Counted from the first letter of the stretch, positions 1 through 14,529 are shown. The stretch: 64,000 bases of DNA from Ailurus styani (GCA_002007465.1 LNAC01000348.1:1505178-1569177), one strand, 5' to 3'. The notes: generated by a model from the sequence alone, not told the origin. Translations and numbers: made by a program.

Positions 1-1068
1 CAAAGGAAACAGTCAATAAAACCAAAAGACAACTGACAGAATGGGAGAAGATATTTGCAAATGACATATCAGATAAAGGTCTTGTATCCAAAATCTATAA
101 AGAGCTTGTCAAACTCAACACCCACAAATCAAATAACCCAGTCAAGAAATGGGCAGAAGACATGAACAGACATTTCTCCAAAGAAGACATCCAAATGGCC
201 AATAGACACATAAGAACATGCTCAACATCACTCGGCATCAGGGAAATACAAATCAAAACCACAGTGAGATACCACCTCACACCAGTCAGAATGGCTAAAA
301 TCAACAAGGCAGGAAACAACAGATGTTGGCAAGGATGTGGAGAAAGGGAACCCTCTTACACTGTTGGTAGGAATGCAAGCTGGTGCAGCCACTCTGGAAA
401 ACAGTATGGAGGTTCCTCGAAAAGTTGAAAATAGAGCTACCCTATGATCCAGCAATTGCACTACTGGGTATTTACCCTAAAGATACAAAGGTAGTGATCC
501 TCAGGGGCACATACACCTGAATGTTAATAGCAGCAATGTCCACAATAGCCAAACTATGGGAAGAACCTAGATGTCCATCAACAGATGAATGGATAAAGAA
601 GATGTGGTATATATACACAATGGAATACTATGCAGCTATCAAAAGAAATGAAATCTTGCCATTTGCAATGCCATGGATGGAACTAGAGGGTATTATGCTG
701 AGCAAAATAAGTCAATCAGAGAAAGACAATTATCATATGATCTCTCTGCTATGAGGAACTTGAGGGACAGGGTGCGGGGTTGTGGGGGGTAGGGAGAGAA
801 AAATAATGAAACGAGATGGGATGGGGAAGGAGACAAACCATAAGAGACTCCTAATCTCAGAAAACAAACTGAGGGTTACTGGGGGGTGGGAGGGTAGGGA
901 TAGGGTAGATGGGTTGTGGACACTGGAGAAGGTTTGTGCTATGGTGAATGCTGTGAAAGGTATAAGCCTGATGATTCACAGACCTGTACCCCTGGGGCAA
1001 ATAATAATAAGAAAAAGTAAAAATAAATAAATGAAGAAATAAATAAAAATAAAAAAATAAGAGGAAAA
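1..1068 (+). mobile_element. L1 LINE, 3' end (ORF2 C-terminus and 3' UTR)
   Basis: This is the 3' part of a relatively young L1. Broken frames encode the ORF2 C-terminal region, for example the stretch around 521-754 with 'STDEWIKKMWYIYTMEYYAAIKR'-type residues typical of L1 ORF2. It ends in the 3' UTR signature 'cctgatgattcacagacctg' (about 967-986), followed by an A-rich tail to about 1068. The same 3' end recurs at 53399-53455 (+) and 13128-13483 (-). ORF2 is frameshifted and the 5' end lies outside the window, so this copy is dead. The right boundary is approximate. Confidence 0.85.
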
Positions 1069-3507
1069 AAAAGAGGATTTACAAACTACAGACATACAGA
1101 CACTGCCAGTAGAGATCCAAAATACATGAAGTAAATATTGACAGTCTTGCAGAGAGAAAAAGGTTGCTCTACAATAATAGTTGGAGAATTCAATAAATAT
1201 ACCACTTTCAATAATGGATAAAACATCTAGGCAGATACTCTATAAGAAATCATAAGAAATGGGCAACACTATCAATCAGTTAGACTTACAGAGATATATG
1301 GAACACTCAACTCAATGATAGCTGAATATACGTTATTCTCAAGTGTACATGAAACATTATCCAGAATAGAGCATCTGTTTGGCTACAAAACAAGTCTGAA
1401 AATGTAAAATATATTGAAATTACACAATGTATCTTTTCAACCAACAATGGAGTAAAGCTCCAAATCAATAATAGAGGGAAAACTGGATAATTCAAAATAT
1501 ATGGAAATTAACTTATTATTTAATAACTAATGGGCCAAAGAATAAATTACATGGGAAATTAGAAAATGCTTAGCAACAAATGAAAACAAATGCACAGCAT
1601 ACTATAACTTACTGGATGTAACAACACCAGTGCTCACAGATAAATTTATACTACGTTAAAAAAAAAGATCTTAAATCACCTTATGGTACTAGACATCTTG
1701 TAGAAATAGAAATAAAACAAAACCCAAAGCTAACAGAAGGAAGTAAATGAAAAGATTAGAATAGAGAAATATAAAACTGAGAATAGAAAAACAAAGGAGA
1801 ACCAACAAAAGTAAAAGTTGGCTATTTAAAAAAATCAACAAATTGATAAACCTTTATCTAGAGTGACCAAGAAAAAAGAAGATCCAAATAACTAAATCAG
1901 ATATGAAATGAAGACATTACTACTGCCTATAGAGAAATAGAAAGGATTATAAAAAAATACTATAAACTTACACCAACAAATTAGCTAACTTAGATGAAAT
2001 GCACAAATTTCTAGAAACACACAAATGATATAAACTGACTCAAGATGAAATGGAAAATCTCAACAGACATGTAATAAGTAAAAAGACTGAATCAATAATC
2101 AAAAACCTCCCAAAAAAGAGAAGTCCAAGACCAGATCATTTTACTGGTGAATTTTACTAAACATCTAAGTAAGAATTAACACCAATAATTTTCAAATCCT
2201 TCCAAAAAATTTGAAAAAGAAGGAACACTAATACTAATGAAAGATAAAGACTACAAGAAGAAAACTATAGATCAGTATCTCTTATGAAGATGGATTCGGA
2301 TGTCCTTAATAAAATTCTAGTAAGCCCAGTTCAATAGCACATTAAAAGGATTACATATCATGACCAAGTGGGATTTATCCCAGGAATGCAAGAGTGGTTC
2401 AACATGGGAAAATCAATCAATGTAATAAATCACACACAATCAATGTAATATACCACAATCAATGTAATATAACCACAGCACAATAGGACAATAGATAAAA
2501 GCTACGTGATCATCTCAATAGATGCATAAAGGCATTTGACAAGATCTAATATCCATTTATGATAAAAAACACTCAAAAAACAAGGAATAGAAATGAACTT
2601 CCTCAAAATGATAGGAACATTTATGAAAACTGAATAGCTAACATTTAAACAAATGAATAGCTAACATTTTACTCAGTAGTGAAAGACTGAAAAATTTCCC
2701 TCTAAAATCTGGAACAAGATAAAGATGCCCATTTTCACCAATGACATTCAACATTGAAGTAGAAGTGATAGCCACAGCAATTACATAAGAAATAGAAATA
2801 AAAGGAATTCAAATTGAAAGTGAAGAATGTAACTATTCCTTTTTACAGATTACATGATTCTATACATGAATATTTCAAAGAATCCACAATAAAATGAATA
2901 GAGTTAATAAAAAAATTGAGCAAAGTTGCAAGATACAAGATCAACATACAAAAATTACTTGTCTTTTTTATTTATTTGCAATGAACAATCCAAAAATGGC
3001 ATGAAGAAAGCAACTCCATTTAAATGGTGTCTAAAAGAATAAAAGTTAGAAATAAATTTAACCAAGAAAATGAAAGACTAAAAATTACAAAAATTTGGTA
3101 AAAGAAACTAAAGAAGACCTAAATTAATGGAAAGACATCCTTAGTTTATGGGGAGGAAGAGAGTATTGTTAAAATATCAATCTCACCTAAAGCACCTATA
3201 GATTCAATACAATCTTTATTACAAAATGTCAATGGACTTTTTCTTTTCTTAAGCAATAGAAAAGTCAACCATCAAATTCATATGGAATTGCAAGAATCCC
3301 TGGATATCTAAAGTAATCACGAAAAAGAAGAAAAGAATTAGAGGACTGAGATTTCCAGATTTCAAAACTCACAACAAAGCTACAGCAATTAAAACCATGT
3401 GGTACTGTTTTACCGGTGTGGTATTGCATATCAACAGACATGTAAACTAATGGAATAGAATTGAGAGTCCAAAAATAAACCCATACATCTATAGCCAAGT
3501 GACTTTT

Positions 3508-3704
3508 TTTTTTAATATTTTTTAAAATTTATTTACTTGACAGAGAGCGAGATCACAAGTAGGCAGAGAGGCAGGCAGAGAGAGAGTAGGAAGCAGAGTC
3601 CCCAATGAGCAGGGAGCCTGATGCGGGCCTCGATCCCAGGACCCTGAGATCATGACCTGAGCTGAAAGCAGAGGCTTTAACCCACTGAGCCACCCAGGCG
3701 CCCC
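3508..3704 (-). mobile_element. Can-SINE (tRNA-derived SINEC), complete
   Basis: The - oriented SINE has its tRNA-like head at 3704 ('cccactgagccacccaggcg' on +) and its T-rich tail at 3508. It is flanked by a perfect target-site duplication 'agccaagtgactttt' (3493-3507 and 3705-3719). It was inserted into the older L1. Confidence 0.93.
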
Positions 3705-4022
3705 AGCCAAGTGACTTTTGAGAAGAATGCCAAATCCAATCAACTGGGAAAGATCTCTTCAATACATGGTACTTGGACAACTGGATTTCCATATGTGCAA
3801 GAATGAAGTTAGACCTCTACTCACACCATATACAAAAATGAACTAAAAACTGACCAACAACTTAAATATAAGAGCTAAAACCATAAAATTTTTAGAAGGA
3901 AACAGGGCAAATGTGCATGACCTTCGACTTGGCAATGGTTATGAATCCATTGGAAATCTAATATGCATATCCATTCAATCCAATGGATATGAATTCAAGG
4001 AAATATTCATAAGTCATATATC

Positions 4023-4031
4023 TTTTTTTTT

Positions 4032-4080
<49 letters not shown>

Positions 4081-4257
4081 AAAAGAGCATAAGCAGGGGA
4101 GAGGGGCAGAGAGAGATAGAGAAAGGGAGAGAAAAAATCTTCAGTAGGCTTCACGCCCAGCACTGAGTCCTACTTGAGGCTTGATCTCACAACCCCGAGA
4201 TCATGACCTGATCTGAAATCAGGAGCTGGATGCTCAACCGAGCCAACCAGATGCCCC
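4023..4257 (-). mobile_element. Can-SINE, older diverged copy with (GA)n
   Basis: The SINE is - oriented. It carries a long GA microsatellite (about 4035-4078) derived from the SINE's CT-rich region, then the conserved 'gagatcatgacctgatctga' block and a diverged head. No clean target-site duplication was seen. Confidence 0.8.
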
Positions 4258-4988
4258 TACAAATCTGATAAGAGTTTACTATCCAAAATACACAAAGTAC
4301 TCATTAACAACAGGACTCAACAACAGAAAGACAAATGACCCAATAAAAAAAAGGGCAAAGGACTTGCATAGACATCTCTCCAAAGAAGACAGGCAAATGG
4401 CCCATAAGCACATGAAAAGATACTTAACATCATTAGTAATAAGGGAAATGTAAATTAAACCACACTTTGCCACTACTAAGATGGCTATCATCAATAAAAC
4501 AAAAAGTAGCAAATGTTGATGAGGATGTGCAGAAATTGCAAACCTTGACATTGCTGGTAGGATATAAAATGGGGTAGCCTCTGTGGCAAGCAGTTTGGAA
4601 CTTCCTGAAAGAGCTAAACACAGAATTATATAACTCGCCAATTCAACTCCTAGGTATATACTGAAAATAATTGAAAACAGGAACTCAAACAAATATTTGT
4701 ACACAAGCGCTCACTACAGCATTATTCACAGTAGCCAGAAGGTGGAAACATTCCAAGTGCCCCTCAACAGATAAGTGAATAAACAGCACTGTTTATATAC
4801 GAAACATTAGTCAGTCATGAAAAGGAATGAAGTTTTGAGACCTGCTACATCTGGGTTGAACCTTGAAAACATTATGCTAAGTGGAATAAGCCAGTCACAA
4901 AAGAACAAATATTGTATGGTTGCAGTTAGATGAAATCTCTAGAATAGGCAAATTCATAGAGATAGAAAGTAGATAAAGGTTAACGGGG

Positions 4989-5200
4989 CAGGGAGCCTGG
5001 GTGGCTCAGTTGGTTAAGTGCCTTCGGTTCAGGTCATGATCCCAAGGTCCTAGGATCGGGCCCCACATCAGGCTCCCTGTTGGGCAGGAAGTCTGCTTCT
5101 CCCTCTCCTCTCTTCTACTCCCCCTGCTTGTATTCCCTCTCTCACGGCCTCTGTCAAATAAATAAATAAAATATTAAGAAAAAAAAAAAACAAAAAAAAG
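4989..5200 (+). mobile_element. Can-SINE
   Basis: The SINE is + oriented, with head 'gagcctgggtggctcagttg' and an A-rich tail ending near 5199. The flanks 'gttaacgggg' (4979-4988) and 'gttaaccggg' (5200-5209) look like a slightly diverged target-site duplication. It was inserted into the old L1. Confidence 0.88.
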
Positions 5201-5450
5201 TTAACCGGGACTGGGTGGGGCGAGGCCATGGAGGGTTACTGCCTAAGGTTTATATAAATTCTGTTTGGGGTGATGGAAAATGTTTAGAAACAGATAGTTG
5301 TGATGGTTGTACAATAGTGTGAATCTAATTAGTGCCACAGAACTGTAAACTGAAAAATGATTGAAATGACATATTTTATATCTTTTATATGTATTTCACT
5401 ACACACAAATATTTTTTAAAAAGAGTCAAACAACTACTAAAACTGTTTTA

Positions 5451-7720
<2,270 letters not shown>

Positions 7721-8029
7721 CAGGTTCTCAAACTGGACAGCGGACGAGACAGCAGCTACCGGAAGGAGTGCCCAACTCCCCCACCCAACGGTTTCCTGGA
7801 GAAATTCTACCGAAGTCCGGAAGTCCAGTGAGCTCTGGCTGTTCGCGCCTGGAGCCTGGAGGCTTCCTTCGGGGGCACGTGTTTTGACCCATTGCCTGAC
7901 CAGCCCCGAATTTGTGTGTGGTGTGTGCTCGTGCCCTCAGGAGTTGAGTTAATACAGAAACACTTATTAAAGGTGAGTAAGATGCGTGCCTGTTCTACAA
8001 GACGTACATTTTTGGGGGGAATTTGGCTT

Positions 8030-8031
<2 letters not shown>

Positions 8032-8071
<40 letters not shown>
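8032..8071. repeat. (AC)20 microsatellite
   Basis: This is an uninterrupted AC dinucleotide run 330 bp upstream of the PTCHD3 start codon. It ends in 'cgtgtgtt', giving a short inverted partner. It is likely to vary in length between individuals. Confidence 0.95.
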
Positions 8072-8074
<3 letters not shown>

Positions 8075-8453
8075 TGTTATGACCTTTCTGGGACCATCCA
8101 GTAACACAGTTCTTGGGTAAGATGAACCTGGTGCACTTACTTGATTTATTATTTTTATCAACTACAAACCTAACATACACATTCTCCTCGTAAAAAGTTA
8201 GAAGTCAACATACACAGTGGAAGGTGAGGGTTTATCTTTGGCTTGTTCCACGGTTCCCGGGATGGAGGGACCCCTGTGTTCATGTCCCCATTTTTAGAAA
8301 AGTCCTCACCTACCTCTTCACATGCAGGTGACTAAAAGGCAGGTGGTGAGCCGGTCCTAGAATGAAGAAAATTGCTTGCTGTGTTTTCCATGGTTGGCAG
8401 TCACTTAGCATTAATTGTGATTGTGTTTTTATGTGCGGAGATATAGCATTTTA

Positions 8454-8668
8454 TTTATTTATTTATTTATTTATTTATTTTAAGATTTTATTTATTTATT
8501 TCACAGAGGGAGAGAGATCACAAGTAGGCTGAGAGGCAGACAGAGAGAGAGGAGGAAGCAGGCTCCCTGCTGAGCAGAGAGCCCAATGCGGGCCTCGATC
8601 CCAGGACCCTGAGATCATGACCTGAGCTGAAGGCAGAGGCTTTAACCCACTGAGCCACCCAGGCGCCC
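8454..8668 (-). mobile_element. Can-SINE, complete with TSD
   Basis: The SINE is - oriented and begins with a (TTTA)n tail. It is flanked by the perfect 16-base duplication 'gagatatagcatttta' (8438-8453 and 8669-8684). Confidence 0.94.
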
Positions 8669-9120
8669 GAGATATAGCATTTTAATGAAATCTCCAGACG
8701 GTCAGAATATCAAGTCCAAGAGTTTAAGGAAGATATCCTTAACAGTGTTTTAAAGGAGAAAGAAATGGGAAAGATTAAGTTGGTTTTCCAGAAAGTCGTT
8801 GTTTAAGAGTGACCTTAATAACCACAAGGTGGCATCCGTTCTCTATTCTAAAAGTTGTAGTAGAGGAATGGGCCAGAGGATTCCTTATCTCCTTTATCTG
8901 CATGTTATAGCTACAGTCCTATAGCTATATCTTGAGTTTATCATTGGTGTGGTATAAATCTAATGGCATCTGGATCACATTTACGTGTAGGAACTGGTTT
9001 GGGAATTCCGTTTGTTCAACCATATTTATATTATGGAGAGAATGGCTCAGCTGTTGTCCTAAAGATTCCTCTTACTGCCCATCTTTATGGTATTTCTTTA
9101 GCACAGTATCAGCGTGGGTT

Positions 9121-9228
9121 TTTTTTTTTTTTATCTCAAAGCACAACCCTTGAATTTCTATAATTGCTCACAAATTTTTTTTTTTTATCTCAAAGCACAA
9201 CCCTTGAATTTCTATAATTGCTCACAAA
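9121..9228. repeat. 54-bp tandem duplication
   Basis: A 54-base unit, poly-T followed by 'atctcaaagcacaaccc...gctcacaaatt', occurs twice in tandem. The shared word starts at 9133 and again at 9187, and the copies are essentially identical. Confidence 0.9.
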
Positions 9229-9276
9229 TTGGCCACCATGAAGTACTAAATTCCTATAGAAAAATATGTACCTCGA

Positions 9277-9473
9277 TGGGTGCCTGGATGGCTCAGTGGA
9301 TTAAGCCCCTGCCTTCGGCCCAGGTCATGATTCCAGGATCCTGGGATCGAGCCTGCATTGGGCTCTCTGCTCAGCAGGGAGCCTGCTTCCTCCTCTCCCT
9401 CTGCCTGCCTCTTTGCCTACTTGTGATCTCTCTCTCTGTCAAATAAGTAAATAAAATCTTTAAAAAAAAAAAA
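9277..9473 (+). mobile_element. Can-SINE, complete with TSD
   Basis: The SINE is + oriented with a poly-A tail. The 19-base perfect duplication 'agaaaaatatgtacctcga' occurs at 9258-9276 and 9474-9492. Confidence 0.94.
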
Positions 9474-9492
9474 AGAAAAATATGTACCTCGA

Positions 9493-10784
9493 GATTTGAT
9501 TTTATCAGCCTTCTTCATTCTAGTTTGTTAATTCTAGATTATTTAATTTTACTAACCAATGTCTAGATTACTAATGTTTGTGTGGGTTTAGAACGTCAAT
9601 AAAAAATACCACTAAGAGTTATTCCCCACCAGTTTTTCTGTATCATCCCATACAAGGAATTTGGCATTTTTAAAATGAGCTCATCTCATACAAGGAATTT
9701 GGCATTTTTAAAATGAGCTCATCTCTCAGCTGCTACATTTGAGTAGTGAAACCAGTTCATATTGCTATTGGAGCTCTAGACTACACCAAGTGCAGCTAGA
9801 ACATGGCTTAGATGTCACATGGCAGACAGCCCTCTGGCCTTTAATCTGAGAATGGTGTCTACTTTGTCAGGATAGGATTTTCCATCCTTTATAAAATGCC
9901 TTCTGGACGAGAAGGGAGTGGGTATTGGGAATTCAAGAATATAGTGGAGAAATTAAAATTTTATCTAGTCTCCTTCTTATCCATCTTCAGCCTAGATAAA
10001 ATGAAGCAGGCAAAGCTTTACCTTTTCTTTATCTCTTATTGCTGTATAGATTCCATTTCCTTCTGTTCCCCAATCCTTCCCAAGCAGCCCCCATGTCCCA
10101 TTTTTTCCTCTTCCCCCCATTTCCCCTTTTCTAAGTCTCATTCTCTCAGGTTAGCCAAACTGAGTTTTGTATAAATAAAGGGTAGTTGCCCATTATTTTT
10201 TATTTAAAAATATTTTTTTGCCCATTATTATGCATAAGATGCTTCTCTTTTAACCATGTACTTTAGTTACTGGTTAATCTGTTTCCTACACTTGTGTATG
10301 CGCTCCTCAGAGACAAGAAGTATATCTTGTTTTTATTACTCAGAGGACACTCTAATGTGAGTTGTAACTTAGGCGGTCCTGCTTGCCTTACCACAGCTCT
10401 AGAAATTATATAATTCAAATGTGGCAGACATAATGGCTGTAATGTATCCTGTAGATCCTGTAGGTCAGCTCAGATGCCTGTGTTCTAACTGAGACACTAG
10501 GTATCACTTTGCACCTTTTCATCTGCCCTATCTTAAGCCTTTTTTCCTTTTCCTTTCTTCCTTATTGAAATTAAAACAGCATAGAGGTTCCTCCTAACTC
10601 ATTTAATTGTCTGTCACAGAGTATTATGAAGTCACTCAGTTTTTCTTTTCTACACTGAAATCTAAAGATTTAATACATTGGCCATTGAGAAGAGGCTCTA
10701 AAACTGAAAGATGAATAGTTAAGAAAGAAACTAAAAAGGGACAGCAGCAAGAACTGATCATGAATATAGTGTTGGGGAAGAAAC
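9493..10784. other. Intergenic, no gene seen
   Basis: No coding, RNA or clearly classifiable repeat signal was found apart from two small items. One is a perfect 38-bp tandem duplication (9649-9724). The other is a 12-base direct repeat around a 20-base T/A-rich tract (10186-10229). Confidence 0.6.
9649..9724. repeat. 38-bp perfect tandem duplication
   Basis: The unit 'catacaaggaatttggcatt...gagctcatct' is present at 9649-9686 and 9687-9724 with no differences. Confidence 0.93.
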
Positions 10785-10962
10785 TTTTTTTTTTTTGAGA
10801 GAGAAAATGAAGGAGACAGAGCAGAAGAGGGGGAGAGACTCCCAAGTACGCTCCATGTCCAGTGTGGAGCCTGACTTGCAGTTCCATCTCACAAGACTGA
10901 GATCATGACCTGAGCTGAAATCAAGAGTAGACACTTAACTGGCTGAGTTACTCAGGTGCCCC
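10785..10962 (-). mobile_element. Can-SINE, older copy
   Basis: This is a diverged - oriented SINE with the conserved 'gagatcatgacctgagctga' block. Short flanks 'aagaaac' (10778-10784 and 10963-10969) probably remain from the target duplication. Confidence 0.82.
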
Positions 10963-10969
10963 AAGAAAC

Positions 10970-12690
10970 ATATTGTTAAAATGCATATACCTCTTGTGGT
11001 AGGGTGGTAGGCTTTTATACTGATGGTCTCCAATGAATCATGGCTCCCAGTATTTATGACTTTTCATGGTTCCTTCCCACACTGACTCTGGGTTTGGCCA
11101 TGTGACTTACTTGGTCCAATGGGACTTACTTGGTCCAATGGGAAGCAGAAGGTTGATAAGTACTTATGCATTTGGGATTTGCCTTCTTGGAAGCAAGAGA
11201 ACTCAGGTTTTTATGGACTTGGGGTTCATAATGCTGATGGCAAAACTCCTTGAAGTAGTTAATTTATCACTGACCTTCATTAAATTCCTTTTTATATACT
11301 AAGGTGAATTTCTTGTTTTCTATAGTATAGTAATGCCCAAAAACATGGCTCAGGACATAGCAGAAGACAAGCTGGAGAATGCTTGAGCCAAAGAAAAATA
11401 GAGATTTCCTTAAATGAATTGTTGGAATTTGGGAGAACACATTGGACAGAACAGCAAAGTGGAGATATTGAAGGTCACCCTCAACACACAGAAAGGAAAA
11501 CACAGCAGCAATAACCAGACGTGACCGTTTATTGAGTAGGACTTTACAGGAGGGGGAATAATTAAAAATTAAGGTTAGAGAGAGTGACTAGAACCTTAAA
11601 AAAATGTAACAGAGAAAACCAGAGTAATGCTCCCCCAGGGAGCACAAATCCAGGAGACAGCTGAGTAACTGCAGGTACCCTTGGAGGTTTCCCCTTGAAG
11701 AACAAGAGAGCTAGTCCCAGTGGTTACAAAAAATTGGAACAGACTTTTAAGTCTAGAATGTGGGCAATTAAATTAGACTCTTTCACATATTATTAAGTCA
11801 GTCTCAAAGTGATGAAGTTATTTAGGTAAAGATTTTTGTATCTCCTGAGCCCTAGGGGACCAAGAGTTTCTAGAGTTAAATCTTCTCCAAAGAGAAGCAC
11901 AAGAAAGAGGAGAAATACTCCAAAGAACCAGGGGGGACCCTGGGCCCAAAGTCCTTTGGGAGACTATAAATTTTTCCAATGGAGGTGAAGGTGGGCAAGA
12001 TTCGGTAAACAGTGGGTGGTTTGGTCAGTCTGTCAGTCCTTGGCTGTATATTTCTGTCAGATGGGAGCCTTCCCAAAGCAAAAATAGAACACTATGTTAG
12101 TAAAGCTATGTCTGAGCCCTAAATCAAGGGGAGATCATAAAGGGACATCACTGAGTCCCACCAAACAGGGCTACTTACAGGTTTTTTAAGAAGAAAGGGA
12201 TCAGCGTGAGAGGCAGGATAAGATTCGTAAAACTAAGGGAACCTTCTTAAAAAGAGTAGGGGTAATGTAGCCTGGAAGAGAGGGTAGTCTTTGTCATGGC
12301 TCTCCACCACAGAAAAGAATGTGAGAAAGGGAAGATCTCTGACATCACGCTAAAGTCAAGTAAGTTTGTTCTTAAGAATATAGAAAATCCAAAAGCTGAA
12401 AAAGGTTAGTTTTTGGGGGAGAGAACATGGTTGAAGTATTGATCCTCGCTAGGCCCTAAGGGGCATAGACTTCAGGAGCATGAATAACAGATTCTGTTCA
12501 GGAATCTGCTGAGGATGACTCTACAGCTGAAATGGATGTGGGGACGCCAGGGGGAAGTGACCCTAAGACACAAGTTCTAGGACCCACATAAATTCTGCTC
12601 AAACAGGACTAGACAGAATCCACACTCAATCCAGGAGTACGTGGTCTACAGGGGTGGTGGAAATTAAGTGGTTTTGGATATTTTTCAAGG
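10970..12690. other. Intergenic, no gene seen
   Basis: No convincing ORF is present. A perfect 19-base tandem duplication lies at 11104-11141 ('gacttacttggtccaatgg' twice). The stretch around 11020-11200 looks like a decayed interspersed repeat of unknown class. The rest looks unique and non-coding. Confidence 0.5.
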
Positions 12691-12694
12691 AATT

Positions 12695-12930
12695 ATGGCA
12701 TCCTAGTTAAAAGTATGGACTTTGAGGCCGATGTGCCTGGGTTCATATCCCGGCTCTACCTCTTACTACCTGTGTGATTTGGGGCAAGTTACTTAATCTC
12801 TCTATTTCCCCTTTTTTAACTTGTCAAATGGAGAAGATAATACCTTGCTATTGGGGTTCTTAGGATTAAATTATTGAATACATGTGAAATTATTTCAAAC
12901 ACATGAGATTCAATAAGAGCTATTATTATT
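12695..12930 (+). mobile_element. MIR SINE
   Basis: The order of blocks matches MIR: 'gttaaaagtatggactttga', 'cctgggttcatatcccggct', 'gtgtgatttggggcaagtta', then 'caaatggagaagataatacc' and an AT-rich 3' end. Confidence 0.85.
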
Positions 12931-13127
12931 AGAAATATTTTCACCATTGAGTGGGATTTCTTGTTTGTTTTAGTTTTATACCTTTATGGAGTTAAGGAAA
13001 GTTTGCTACAAAGTGTTTTTTTCATGAATGAGTTAAATTTTTATCAAATCACATGTATTAACCTATTGGGAAGAACATATGGAGTCTTTCATCTACGTAT
13101 GTGGCAAATGGTATTATCACTGTTTTT

Positions 13128-14378
13128 TTTTTTTTAATTTTATTTTTATTATTTGCCCAAGGGGTACAGGTCTGTGAATCATCAGGCTTACATCTTTCAC
13201 AGCATTCACCAAAGCACAAACCCTCCCCAATGTCCATAACCCATCCACCCTATCCCTACCCTCCCACCCCCCAGTAACCCTCAGTTTGTTTTATGAGATT
13301 AGAAGTCTCTTATGGTTTGTCTCCTTCCCCATCCCATCTTGTTTCATTATTTTTCCCTCCCTACCCCCCACAACCCCCCACCCTGCCCCTCAAGTTCCTC
13401 ATATCAGAGAGATCATATGATAATTGTCTTTCTCTGATTGACTTATTTCGCTCAGCATAATACCCTCCAGTTCCATCCATGTCNNNNNNNNNNNNNNNNN
13501 NNNNNNNNNNNNNNNNNNNNNNNNNNNNNNNNNNNNNNNNNNNNNNNNNNNNNNNNNNNNNNNNNNNNNNNNNNNNNNNNNNNNNNNNNNNNNNNNNNNN
13601 NNNNNNNNNNNNNNNNNNNNNNNNNNNNNNNNNNNNNNNNNNNNNNNNNNNNNNNNNNNNNNNNNNNNNNNNNNNNNNNNNNNNNNNNNNNNNNNNNNNN
13701 NNNNNNNNNNNNNNNNNNNNNNNNNNNNNNNNNNNNNNNNNNNNNNNNNNNNNNNNNNNNNNNNNNNNNNNNNNNNNNNNNNNNNNNNNNNNNNNNNNNN
13801 NNNNNNNNNNNNNNNNNNNNNNNNNNNNNNNNNNNNNNNNNNNNNNNNNNNNNNNNNNNNNNNNNNNNNNNNNNNNNNNNNNNNNNNNNNNNNNNNNNNN
13901 NNNNNNNNNNNNNNNNNNNNNNNNNNNNNNNNNNNNNNNNNNNNNNNNNNNNNNNNNNNNNNNNNNNNNNNNNNNNNNNNNNNNNNNNNNNNNNNNNNNN
14001 NNNNNNNNNNNNNNNNNNNNNNNNNNNNNNNNNNNNNNNNNNNNNNNNNNNNNNNNNNNNNNNNNNNNNNNNNNNNNNNNNNNNNNNNNNNNNNNNNNNN
14101 NNNNNNNNNNNNNNNNNNNNNNNNNNNNNNNNNNNNNNNNNNNNNNNNNNNNNNNNNNNNNNNNNNNNNNNNNNNNNNNNNNNNNNNNNNNNNNNNNNNN
14201 NNNNNNNNNNNNNNNNNNNNNNNNNNNNNNNNNNNNNNTCAGGAAATGATCCAGTTTCATTGTTCTGCATGTGGCTGACCAGTTTTCCCAACACCATTTG
14301 TTGAAGAGACTGTCTTTTTCCCACTGGACATTCTTTCCTGCTTTGTCGAAGATTAGTTGACCATAGAGTTGAGGGTCC
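13128..14378 (-). mobile_element. L1, 5'-truncated, with intact TSD, interrupted by an assembly gap
   Basis: This is a - oriented L1. Its 3' UTR (13128-13483) carries the complement of the 'cctgatgattcacagacctg' end. The remaining ORF2 piece at 14239-14378 is the 5' end of the insert. The target duplication 'attatcactgttttt' flanks it at 13113-13127 and 14379-14393, so the whole interval, including the N gap, is one insertion. It is inactive because of 5' truncation. Confidence 0.9.
13484..14238. other. Assembly gap (755 N)
   Basis: This run of Ns lies wholly inside the L1 at 13128-14378. The missing bases are expected to be L1 ORF2 and 3' UTR sequence, so no gene is likely to be hidden. Any long ORF predicted across it is an artefact. 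Confidence 0.97.
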
Positions 14379-14529
14379 ATTATCACTGTTTTTAATCTTG
14401 AAAAAATGTTTGAAAACCCTAAATGTCAGAATATAATGCAGTTTCAATTTATTAAAGTTTATATAGCATTACTGCATTCATGTTGAGGAGAGATTGGCCT
14501 CTAATTTTCTTTTATTATCCAATTTGCAT

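Larger units (their letters stand above)
1075..5425 (+). mobile_element. Old L1 (L1M-type) with ORF2 relics and 3' UTR, interrupted by SINEs
   Basis: This is a heavily decayed LINE-1 in + orientation, antisense to PTCHD3. The A-rich sequence carries the ORF2 reverse-transcriptase order in many broken frames. Its end at about 5240-5425 matches the common L1M 3' UTR pattern ('gtgatggttgtacaatagtg' near 5301). Three Can-SINEs interrupt it (3508-3704, 4023-4257, 4989-5200). Its 3' end stops only about 27 bases from the splice donor of PTCHD3 exon 2. Short internal direct repeats occur near 2390-2475. More than one L1 fragment may be joined here; the subfamily is not assigned. Confidence 0.75.

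Noticed and set aside
7807..8180. ORFs rich in alternating Cys-Val or Thr-His
   Set aside because: They are translations of the (AC)n microsatellite.
13361..14447. Long ORFs (up to 341 codons) on both strands
   Set aside because: They consist almost entirely of Ns from the assembly gap inside an L1.
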